Positions 1-5,095 of a stretch of 5,095 bases of DNA are shown here, one piece after another. A program made the translations under genes and the position numbers. This DNA comes from Ardenticatenia bacterium (GTDB lineage Bacteria > Chloroflexota > Anaerolineae > Aggregatilineales > Ch27), in the NCBI GenBank assembly GCA_026983935.1, contig JALSTC010000076.1, forward strand, positions 1 to 5,095, given 5' to 3'. The stretch's first letter is position 1. Every line of letters begins with the position of its first letter. The notes under the pieces were generated by a model. The model saw only the letters and a list, made by a program, of their open reading frames with translations. It did no database searches and was not told the origin of the DNA.

Positions 1-975
1 GCGCTGGCGCATGAGGTGCACGCCTTCTATCGCAGCGAGCCGGCCCTGCCGCTGCCGCGCCGCCTGAGCACACACCGCATCGTGCGCGGCCTGTCGCAGC
101 ATGTGCCGCGCCTCAACCCGGACTACCGGCGGCGCAATGCCCGCCTGCTGGAGGCCGCCCGCCGTCTCCGCCCGGACGTGCTCTTCCTGACCGGGGATAA
201 CGAGGTGATCTACCCGGAAACCCTGGCACGGATCAAAGCCGAGACGGGAGCCACGCTGATCTATGCCTGCGGCACATCGCCTATCGTTTTCAGCCATGCC
301 AACGAACGGGCCGCCGCCCGCCTCTATGATCTGGTCATTGCCAATGATTTCTATCATGGGATGCAGTGGCAGGAACTCGGCGCGGCGCGTATGGTCAACC
401 TGCCGAATGTGGCCTGTGAGCCGGATTTTCACCATCCCTACGATCTGAGCGAGGATGAACGCCGTGCCTATGCCTGCGACGTGGCCTTTGTGGGGACGCT
501 TGTACCGGATCACCTCTACAGCCGCCGTGTGCGGGCGCTGGAAGCGCTGCGGGATTTTGATCTGGGCATCTGGAGTGTGCATCCCGTGCCGGAGTCACTG
601 CGGCCTTACCACCGGGGGGCGGCGCTGGGCGAAGAGATGCTGCGCGTTCTGAGCGGCGCGACGCTCGCCCTCAACGTGCACGGTGACTTCATGCGCTACG
701 GCGGCAATATGCGGCTGTTCGAGATCGCGGCGGTGGGGACTCTGCAGATCGCCGACGATCTGCCGGGCGTGCGGAAGTGGTTCTCACCCGGTGAGAACAT
801 CGTCACGTACCGCGATCGGAATGACCTGCGGGAGAAGGTGGCCTACTACCTGGCCCATCCTGACGAGCGGGCACGCATCGCTGAGGCCGCGCGGGCGCAC
901 GTTTATGCGAATCATACTTACTCCGTGCGGGCGCGGGAACTGATGGCCGTGGTGGCGGAGATACGGGGGGCGTGA
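1..975 (+). CDS. CgeB-like glycosyltransferase, 5'-truncated by the window edge
   Basis: Probable cytoplasmic GT-B glycosyltransferase (CgeB / glycosyl transferases group 1 type) that adds a sugar to a polysaccharide or glycoconjugate; donor and acceptor cannot be read from sequence. The frame is open from base 1, and its first codons read ALAHEVHAFY, the usual 'GHEV' end of the first beta-alpha unit of such enzymes, so the real start lies further left and GTG at 16 is probably an internal valine. Counting that valine as residue 1, the N-terminal Rossmann half has RPDVLFLTGDN (52-62) and YDLVIANDFY (104-113), then NLPN (128-131) and DVAFVGTLVP (155-164). The C-terminal nucleotide-sugar half has NMRLFEIAAVGTLQIADD (231-248), with E236 at the position of the conserved GT-B glutamate, and ends with HTYSVRARELM (300-310), typical of the family's last helix. 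It stops one base before the convergent acetyltransferase stop codon. Family is well supported; specific activity unknown. Confidence 0.88.
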   Translation, partial: ALAHEVHAFYRSEPALPLPRRLSTHRIVRGLSQHVPRLNPDYRRRNARLLEAARRLRPDVLFLTGDNEVIYPETLARIKAETGATLIYACGTSPIVFSHANERAAARLYDLVIANDFYHGMQWQELGAARMVNLPNVACEPDFHHPYDLSEDERRAYACDVAFVGTLVPDHLYSRRVRALEALRDFDLGIWSVHPVPESLRPYHRGAALGEEMLRVLSGATLALNVHGDFMRYGGNMRLFEIAAVGTLQIADDLPGVRKWFSPGENIVTYRDRNDLREKVAYYLAHPDERARIAEAARAHVYANHTYSVRARELMAVVAEIRGA

Positions 976-1584
976 TCAAGGCAGGCCGAGTGCGTCAGGG
1001 TCAAGCTGTTTGATGGGGCGCGCCGGGACGCCCGCCACGACGGTATAGGGTGGGACATCTTCATGCACGACGGCCCCGGCAGCGACCACCGCGCACCGGC
1101 CCACGCGCACATTGCTCAGGATAGTAGCACCCGCGCCGATGTATGCGCCGTGCTCCACCACGACGCTGCCCCATGTCGTTGGATAGGCCCGTTCCCGCAG
1201 CGGTGAATAGCCCACGTCCTGATGGGTGAAAATCTGCGCGTTAGCGGAGATGGTGCAGCGATCTTCCAGTGTGATCGGTCCGGAGAGATCGAGCGTCACC
1301 CCCGGCCCGATGTGACACCACGCGCCGACGGTGAGCTTGCCCTGCGGCTCATAAGCGCCGTGCAGCCGCAGCCGCCCGTGAAAATCAATGCCCGGCCCGA
1401 TCTGTGCGCCGTAGGCCCGCAGGATTTCCAGCGCCAGCCAGGGCGGGCACTGCGCAATGGCATGTTCCAGCGCCCACGCCCCCCAGATGGCCACCCGCAG
1501 CCGCAGCCACAGGATGTACAGCGGCGACCATCCGCGCCGCAGCGCCACCCGCACGCCCCCGGTCAGCAGTTTGACAGCGCTCAT
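976..1584 (-). CDS. Hexapeptide-repeat (left-handed beta-helix) acetyltransferase, WcaF/maltose-acetyltransferase-like
   Basis: Predicted acyl-CoA-dependent transferase that acetylates a sugar, either O-acetylating a glycan or N-acetylating an amino sugar. The 202-residue length fits the WcaF/NodL/maltose acetyltransferase group. Residues 1-57 are a basic, tryptophan-rich helical leader (such as LYILWLRLRVAIWGAW, 22-37) that may sit on the membrane. Hexapeptide turns run from about 60 to 175 (YGAQIGPGIDFHG; LTVGAWCHIGPGVTLD; AYIGAGATILSNVRVG; AVVAAGAVV). H121 in FTHQD is the probable catalytic histidine, and VVAGVPARPIK (182-192) is the standard C-terminal signature. The ATG start is preceded by only a weak AAAGAG-like ribosome site. 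It is the last gene of the leftward operon, 15 bp after the glycosyltransferase. O- versus N-acetylation is undecided: the WcaF-like architecture suggests O-acetylation, while the neighbouring sugar aminotransferase makes N-acetylation plausible. Confidence 0.9.
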   Translation of the reverse strand: MSAVKLLTGGVRVALRRGWSPLYILWLRLRVAIWGAWALEHAIAQCPPWLALEILRAYGAQIGPGIDFHGRLRLHGAYEPQGKLTVGAWCHIGPGVTLDLSGPITLEDRCTISANAQIFTHQDVGYSPLRERAYPTTWGSVVVEHGAYIGAGATILSNVRVGRCAVVAAGAVVHEDVPPYTVVAGVPARPIKQLDPDALGLP

Positions 1585-1599
1585 GTTTTCACGCTCTTT

Positions 1600-2469
1600 T
1601 CACAATGCTTCACGTTCGCCGCGCAGCCGCTGCGCCATATCCATCGCCCGGCGCGTCGGCGCGATCAGCACCTGCAGCAGCACTGCCGCTGTCCCGCCGG
1701 AATACTTCCGGGCATAGGCGATCAGATCGTCAAAATAGGCCTGCGAGGCCAGCCGCTGCACCTGGCTCACGCTGGCATGTTCTTCATGCAGGATCAGCGC
1801 CTCCGCGACGAAATGCACTTCATAGCCCGCGTTCAGAATCCGGCGGCAGATGTCATCCTCGGTGAAGTACAGCTTGAAGGCTTCATCAAAGCCGTTGATC
1901 TCCCGGAGCAGCGGCAGGGGAGCCATCAGGCAGGAATCGGGAATGACTTCGACGGCCCGCGTGCTTTGTCTGTCCCATCCTTCATACCACATCTGCGCCC
2001 GGCGGCGGTTTCGCCAGGGAGCCAGCAGCGCCCCCAGAAACGTATAGCCCAGCAGCAGGTCTGCATAGCGCGGCAGACGGGAGCCGTTGGGGATGGTTTC
2101 GCCATCGGGGAACTGCTGGCGGCAGGCCACCGCGCCGACTTCCGGGTGTTCGCGCAGGTACGTGACCAGGGTTTGCAGCGTGCCGGGCAGAATGACGGTA
2201 TCCGGGTTGAGGATCAGGGCGTAGTCGCCCGCCGCCGCCGCAATGCCCAGATTGTTGCCGCCGGTGAACCATGTGTTGCGCCCCGGTGCGATCAACGTCA
2301 CATCCGGGAACTGCGCCCGCACCATCTCTGCGCTGCCGTCCTGCGAGGCATTATCCACGACGATGATCTCCATGTCCAGGTCGCCGCGCTGCGCCCGAAT
2401 CGATTCCAGGCAGCGGCGCAGCGGCTCGCGTGTGTTGTAGTTGACGATAATGATGGACAGATCAGGCAT
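1600..2469 (-). CDS. Family 2 glycosyltransferase (WbbL/rhamnosyltransferase-like, GT-A fold)
   Basis: Inverting GT-A glycosyltransferase expected to move a sugar from a nucleotide donor to a lipid- or protein-linked glycan on the cytoplasmic side of the membrane. The 289-residue product starts with MPDLSIIIVNYNTREPL, the hallmark N-terminus of GT2 enzymes. It then shows EIIVVDNASQDGS (34-46), the donor-binding NPDT (88-91) in the DXD position, as is normal in the WbbL-like subgroup, GFDEAFKLYFTEDD (193-206) with the acidic catalytic-region residues E204-D206, and HEE (228-230). A hydrophobic stretch near 257-270 may help membrane contact. ATG at 2469 was chosen over an in-frame start at 2508 because the family N-terminus begins there and the longer form only adds 13 unrelated residues inside the aminotransferase gene. 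The start overlaps the aminotransferase stop by 8 bp (ATGCCTGA), with no visible Shine-Dalgarno site, so translational coupling is likely. Rhamnose specificity is not demonstrated. Confidence 0.93.
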   Translation of the reverse strand: MPDLSIIIVNYNTREPLRRCLESIRAQRGDLDMEIIVVDNASQDGSAEMVRAQFPDVTLIAPGRNTWFTGGNNLGIAAAAGDYALILNPDTVILPGTLQTLVTYLREHPEVGAVACRQQFPDGETIPNGSRLPRYADLLLGYTFLGALLAPWRNRRRAQMWYEGWDRQSTRAVEVIPDSCLMAPLPLLREINGFDEAFKLYFTEDDICRRILNAGYEVHFVAEALILHEEHASVSQVQRLASQAYFDDLIAYARKYSGGTAAVLLQVLIAPTRRAMDMAQRLRGEREAL

Positions 2470-3610
2470 GGTAGCGGCGGATCGTGTCGATGATATAGGC
2501 CACTTCATCGTCGGTGAGGGCCGGGAACAGCGGCAGCGTCAGCAGGCGCTGCCATTCGCGCTCGGTCACGGGCAGCGGCGTGGCATAGCGGCGGTACATG
2601 GCATAGAGGTGATTGGGGATGTAATGCACGCCCGTCGCAATACGATGCTCGCGCAGCCAGTCGGCCAGCCCGTCGCGGTCATCCAGCCGCACGACGTAGT
2701 TATGCCGGGCGGATTCTACATGATCATACACAACGGGTAGCTGCAGCCAGGGCAGGTCGCCCAGCCCTTCGTCGTACAGGGCGGCGATCTCCCGGCGGCG
2801 GGCGTTGGTCTGCGGCAGGCGCTCAAGCTGCACCAGCCCGATGGCGGCGTTGATATCGTTGGTGTGGTATTTGTAGCCCAGCTCCTCGACATCGTACTGC
2901 CAGCTATACTGGCTGGTGTCTTTGTCCGCGCTGCGCACCCAGGTGTCCTTGTTGATGCCCACCCAGCGCAGGCAGCGCAGCCGGGCCGCCCAATCCTCAT
3001 TTTCCAGCGTGATCATGCCGCCGTCGCCCGTGGCCAGGTTCTTGACGGGGTGAAAGCTGAAGCAGGTCAGTGGGGAGATGCTGCCGACAGGCCGCCCTTT
3101 ATAGCTGGCCCCGGCGGCATGCGCGGCATCCTCGACGACAACCAGGTTGTGTGCGGCGGCGATGGCATGGATCGCGTCCATGTCGGCGGGATGCCCGCCG
3201 TAGTGCACGACCATGATCGCTTTCGTGCGCGGCGTGATCTTGCGGGCGATGTCTTCCGGATCAATGTTGAGCGTGTCCGCTTTGATGTCGGCAAAGACCG
3301 GCGTCGCGTTGTTATAGAGAATGGCATGGTTGGTGGAGACGAAGGTCATGGCCGGGCTGATGACCTCGCCGCCCTCAACGCCCACGACCTTCAGCGCCAG
3401 GTGCAGCGCCGCCGTCGCCGAATTGACCGAGACGGCCAGCGGCGCACCCGTGAATTCGGCAAAGCGCCGCTCGAATTCCGCTGTTTTGGGGCCCTGCCCC
3501 CACCAGCCCGATCGGATGACTTCCGCGACGGCTTCGATTTCCGCCTCGCCGTGATAGGGCCGGAAGACGGGGATTGAATGATCGATTCTGGTCTTGGGGG
3601 GCTGGGTCAC
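2462..3610 (-). CDS. DegT/DnrJ/EryC1/StrS family sugar aminotransferase (PLP-dependent)
   Basis: PLP enzyme of fold type I that transfers an amino group, usually from glutamate, to a nucleotide-linked 3- or 4-keto sugar. At 382 residues it is full length. Visible motifs are SGWWGQGPKTAEFERRFAEF (34-53), NSATAALHLAL (63-73), which contacts the PLP phosphate, VVEDAAHAAG (158-167) with D161 pairing to the PLP ring nitrogen, SFHPVKNLATGDGGMI (185-200) with K190 as the Schiff-base lysine, HTNDINAAIGLVQL (249-262), HYIP (329-332) and LPLFPALTDDE (359-369). The lysine argues for a true aminotransferase rather than a ColD-type deoxygenase, which has histidine there. The start is GTG: it is the only start-type codon in frame before the upstream stop, and it has GGAG 9 nt ahead. 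It is the first gene of the leftward operon. The exact sugar (such as perosamine-, viosamine- or bacillosamine-type) cannot be assigned because the precursor-forming dehydratase is not in view. Confidence 0.95.
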   Translation of the reverse strand: MTQPPKTRIDHSIPVFRPYHGEAEIEAVAEVIRSGWWGQGPKTAEFERRFAEFTGAPLAVSVNSATAALHLALKVVGVEGGEVISPAMTFVSTNHAILYNNATPVFADIKADTLNIDPEDIARKITPRTKAIMVVHYGGHPADMDAIHAIAAAHNLVVVEDAAHAAGASYKGRPVGSISPLTCFSFHPVKNLATGDGGMITLENEDWAARLRCLRWVGINKDTWVRSADKDTSQYSWQYDVEELGYKYHTNDINAAIGLVQLERLPQTNARRREIAALYDEGLGDLPWLQLPVVYDHVESARHNYVVRLDDRDGLADWLREHRIATGVHYIPNHLYAMYRRYATPLPVTEREWQRLLTLPLFPALTDDEVAYIIDTIRRYHA

Positions 3611-3639
3611 GCTGCACGGCTCCGGGTTAGCTGAATCAT
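3607..3639 (-). other. Possible 10-codon leader ORF overlapping the aminotransferase start
   Basis: On the minus strand an ATG at 3639 opens a tiny frame reading MIQLTRSRAA and stopping at TGA 3609-3607. That stop overlaps the GTG start of the aminotransferase in the four bases GTGA, the commonest coupling geometry. It lies about 18 nt downstream of the predicted transcription start. No Shine-Dalgarno sequence precedes the ATG, since the upstream bases are a T-run, so translation is doubtful. It has no amino-acid run suggesting attenuation. It may be coincidence. Confidence 0.2.
3620..3623 (-). promoter_or_regulatory. Ribosome binding site for the aminotransferase GTG start
   Basis: GGAG on the minus strand ends 9 nt before the GTG at 3610. 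It supports this unusual start codon; no other start-type codon exists in frame before the stop at 3664-3662. Confidence 0.6.
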
Positions 3640-3663
3640 CGAAAAAAGGTCTGCTGCTGCGCT

Positions 3664-3692
3664 ATTTTAGGGCGGCCCCGGCCCTTTGTCCA
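3664..3692 (-). promoter_or_regulatory. Sigma70-type promoter of the three-gene sugar operon
   Basis: Reading leftward, TGGACA (3692-3687, five of six matches to TTGACA) is followed after exactly 17 bp by TAAAAT (3669-3664, five of six matches to TATAAT). The expected transcription start is near 3657, giving a leader of about 47 nt before the GTG start. The spacer is very GC-rich, while the -10 region is one of the few AT-rich spots in the window. A T-run lies in the leader (complement of 3642-3647). The match to consensus is direct; activity is inferred. Confidence 0.62.
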
Positions 3693-3725
3693 GTGTGAGC
3701 GGTATGCCGCAACTGCGATGGCCCG

Positions 3726-3738
3726 CCCGGATGCCGGG
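3726..3738. repeat. Short perfect inverted repeat upstream of the rightward -10 element
   Basis: CCCGG and CCGGG flank the three-base loop ATG, giving a 13-bp dyad that ends two bases before the extended -10 element. It touches the place where a -35 box would sit (about 3721-3726), where no -35-like sequence is present. It could be an operator half-site or simply a consequence of high GC content; it has no T-tract and is not a terminator. Confidence 0.3.
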
Positions 3739-3740
3739 TA

Positions 3741-3749
3741 TGCTATACT
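3741..3749 (+). promoter_or_regulatory. Extended -10 promoter of the secreted-protein gene
   Basis: TGCTATACT matches the extended -10 form TGnTATAnT, with TATACT at 3744-3749. No recognisable -35 box lies 16-18 bp upstream, as is common for extended -10 promoters or promoters needing an activator. Transcription would start near 3756, giving a 5' untranslated region of about 44 nt. It stands 51 bp from the -35 of the leftward promoter, so the two are divergent and not overlapping. Confidence 0.55.
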
Positions 3750-3787
3750 GAAAGCACCGGTCGTCTGCTGCGGCCATTGTATGGCAT

Positions 3788-3793
3788 GAGGGG
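3788..3793 (+). promoter_or_regulatory. Ribosome binding site inside a seven-G run
   Basis: GAGGGG ends 6 nt before the ATG at 3800 and can pair with the 16S rRNA tail. The site is part of a run of seven G residues (3790-3796) followed by AG. The later GGAG copy (3795-3798) would be only 1 nt from the start codon, so the upstream GAGG register is the likely one. It supports ATG 3800 as the start. Confidence 0.6.
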
Positions 3794-3799
3794 GGGAGT

Positions 3800-5089
3800 A
3801 TGTTCAATCGGCGTGGGGCTTCAGTTCGTTTTGCGATGATCGGGCTGGCCCTTGTGATTCTGATGGTTGTTCCCACCGGGGCCTCGACCGCAGGCTCCGA
3901 TACACATCGCCTTGTGCCGGAAGACCTGGTTTATGTCGGCGCGTTCCGTCTGCCGGATGACGCGCCGGACGACATCGGCTGGTTCTACAGCGGGCACGCG
4001 CTGGCCTACTACCCGGAGGGCGATCCCGGTGGCCCGGATGACGGCTTTCCCGGCTCGCTTTTTGGCACCGGCCACAACTGGAATCAATACGTCTCGGAGA
4101 TCAGCATCCCCGTGCCCGTCATCTCGCCGGATCACAATCCGGATGATCTGAACGTCGCCGCGACGCTGCAAGATTTTCAGGACATTCGCGGCAATATGTT
4201 CGGCGAGTTGGAGATGCCCCACGCCGGGCTGGCTTACCTGCCGCCCCCGGCGGGTGGGCAGACGGGCAGGCTGGTCTTCAGTTGGGGGCAGCACATGCAG
4301 GAAGGCGAAACCGGCCCTTCTCACGGCTGGAGCACCCTCGATCTGGCCGATCCGCAGGTGGCCGGGCCGTGGTATGTTGACGATCTGCCCGTTTACGTGA
4401 CCAATGATTACCTGTTCCCCATCCCGACGGCGTGGGCCGCTGCCCATACGCCGGGCCGGATTCTGGCGACCGGACGCTTCCGGGAAGGCGGGCAGGGGGG
4501 CTGCGGCCCGTCGCTGGTGGCTTTCGAGCCGCCGGATGCTGACAGCCCGCCGCTGGCAAGCAGCGTACTCCCGGCCACGCCCCTGCTGCGCTATGGGGAT
4601 TTCACCGCGCCAGACGATCACAAGCTCAACGGTTACCAGCACTGCGACGCCTGGTCGGGCGGGGCCTGGCTGACGGCGGACGACCGCGCGGCAGTGATCT
4701 TCGTGGGCACAAAGGCCGTCGGGGAGTGCTGGTACGGCTTTGCCAACGGCGTCGTCTGGCCGGAGGAGCCGCCCTATCCGCCGGTGCCGCCCTATCCCTA
4801 TGACAACCGCGGCTTCTGGAGCAGCAGCTATGAAGCGCAGATATTGTTCTACGATCCGGACGATCTGGCCGCCGTCGCCAGCGGAGACATGGAACCCTGG
4901 CAGCCCCAGCCCTACGCCGCATTGAATATTGATGAGGTGCTGTTCGGCATCGAGTCGGCGCAGACCAACCAGCGTGTTGGCGCTGCCGCCTTCGATCGGG
5001 CGCGCGGCCTGCTGTATGTCATCGAGCCGCTGGCTTACGGCGAGGAGGGACGCCCTCTGATCCATGTGTGGCGGGTGGCGGGCGGCTGA
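3800..5089 (+). CDS. Exported protein of unknown function with 'YVGAFRLP' motif, probably beta-rich/propeller-like
   Basis: Function not recognised. The 429-residue product has a clear Sec signal peptide: basic N-region (RR at 4-5, R10), hydrophobic core FAMIGLALVILMVV (11-24), and likely cleavage after A28 or A31. There is no lipobox cysteine and no later membrane segment or C-terminal anchor, so it is probably released or loosely attached outside the membrane. The mature protein is acidic and rich in D, P, G, W and Y. Landmarks are EDLVYVGAFRLP (41-52), GHALAYYPEG (65-74), GSLFGTGHNWNQYVSEISIP (85-104), HAGLAYLPPP (141-150), GRLVFSWGQHM (156-166), GRILATGRF (219-227), AVIFVGTKAVGECWYG (298-313), a proline-tyrosine loop (325-334), EAQILFYDPDDLAAVASG (345-362), AFDRARGLLYVIEPL (397-411) and IHVWRV (421-426). 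Recurrent short strands of the form 'GxLhhhG' suggest beta-propeller blades; this is inference. I recall similar uncharacterised proteins mainly from Chloroflexota. It is divergent from the sugar operon and has its own promoter. The stop is 6 bp before the window end, so any terminator is out of view. Confidence 0.9.
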   Translation: MFNRRGASVRFAMIGLALVILMVVPTGASTAGSDTHRLVPEDLVYVGAFRLPDDAPDDIGWFYSGHALAYYPEGDPGGPDDGFPGSLFGTGHNWNQYVSEISIPVPVISPDHNPDDLNVAATLQDFQDIRGNMFGELEMPHAGLAYLPPPAGGQTGRLVFSWGQHMQEGETGPSHGWSTLDLADPQVAGPWYVDDLPVYVTNDYLFPIPTAWAAAHTPGRILATGRFREGGQGGCGPSLVAFEPPDADSPPLASSVLPATPLLRYGDFTAPDDHKLNGYQHCDAWSGGAWLTADDRAAVIFVGTKAVGECWYGFANGVVWPEEPPYPPVPPYPYDNRGFWSSSYEAQILFYDPDDLAAVASGDMEPWQPQPYAALNIDEVLFGIESAQTNQRVGAAAFDRARGLLYVIEPLAYGEEGRPLIHVWRVAGG

Positions 5090-5095
5090 GGCACG

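Noticed and set aside
16..18. GTG at 16 as the true start of the left-hand glycosyltransferase
   Set aside because: The frame is open to base 1 and the codons before it (ALAHE) match the conserved first helix and strand of the family; starting at 16 would delete the first beta-alpha unit.
1222..2493. Long rightward open frame of 423 codons antisense to the acetyltransferase and glycosyltransferase genes
   Set aside because: It crosses two genes with clear family motifs on the other strand; its product is rich in Q, R, P and H with no recognisable domain, as expected for the shadow of GC-rich codons.
2470..2508. Thirteen-residue N-terminal extension of the family 2 glycosyltransferase
   Set aside because: The extension lies inside the aminotransferase coding end, resembles no part of the family, and the canonical N-terminus begins at the ATG at 2469.
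3041..3043. ColD-type PLP dehydratase (3-deoxy sugar synthesis) instead of an aminotransferase
   Set aside because: The residue at the PLP-linking position is lysine (K190, codon near here), whereas ColD-type enzymes carry histidine.
2864..3577. Rightward open frame of 237 codons antisense to the aminotransferase
   Set aside because: It lies wholly within a gene with an intact PLP active site on the other strand and has no domain of its own.
3651..3660. CTG trinucleotide repeat in the operon leader
   Set aside because: Only three units; expected by chance in a GC-rich genome and too short for repeat instability.
3667..3876. Leftward 69-codon open frame across the divergent promoter region
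   Set aside because: It overlaps the start and signal peptide of the exported protein and covers both predicted promoters' flanks, with no ribosome site or recognisable sequence.
3821..5065. Leftward open frame of 414 codons antisense to the exported protein
   Set aside because: It mirrors almost the whole exported-protein gene. The sense frame has a signal peptide, promoter, ribosome site and family motifs; the antisense product is low-complexity R/Q/G/V-rich with none of these.

Overview
The window is a piece of a surface-polysaccharide or glycan-decoration locus from a GC-rich bacterium, followed by a gene for a secreted protein of unknown function. Sequence shows four well-supported complete genes, one gene cut by the left edge, and one intergenic region of 189 bp. 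I see no RNA genes, insertion sequences, CRISPR repeats or phage genes. The lineage is inferred, not proven: the last protein has the family signature that I associate mainly with Chloroflexota (Anaerolineae-type) genomes, and the rest of the window is compatible with that.

Layout: (1) Positions 1-975 (+) hold the C-terminal part of a CgeB-like glycosyltransferase whose start lies left of the window. (2) Positions 976-3610 (-) hold a compact three-gene operon, transcribed leftward in the order DegT/DnrJ/EryC1/StrS sugar aminotransferase, family 2 glycosyltransferase, hexapeptide-repeat acetyltransferase. The first two genes overlap by 8 bp and the third follows after 15 bp. The operon meets the left-hand glycosyltransferase tail to tail, with the two stop codons forming the palindrome TGATCA and no space between them. 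(3) Positions 3611-3799 are a divergent promoter region: a good sigma70-type promoter reads left into the operon and an extended -10 promoter reads right. (4) Positions 3800-5089 (+) encode a 429-residue exported protein with a signal peptide and a 'YVGAFRLP' N-terminal motif, probably a beta-rich, propeller-like extracellular protein.

How the genes may work together (inference): the aminotransferase would convert a nucleotide-linked keto-sugar into an amino sugar, the acetyltransferase would acylate that sugar or the finished glycan, and the two glycosyltransferases would add sugars to a cell-surface or exported glycan. The enzymes that make the keto-sugar precursor are not in the window. 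The exported protein is the least explained element; its back-to-back arrangement with the sugar operon hints at shared control or a cell-surface role, but nothing in the sequence proves a link.
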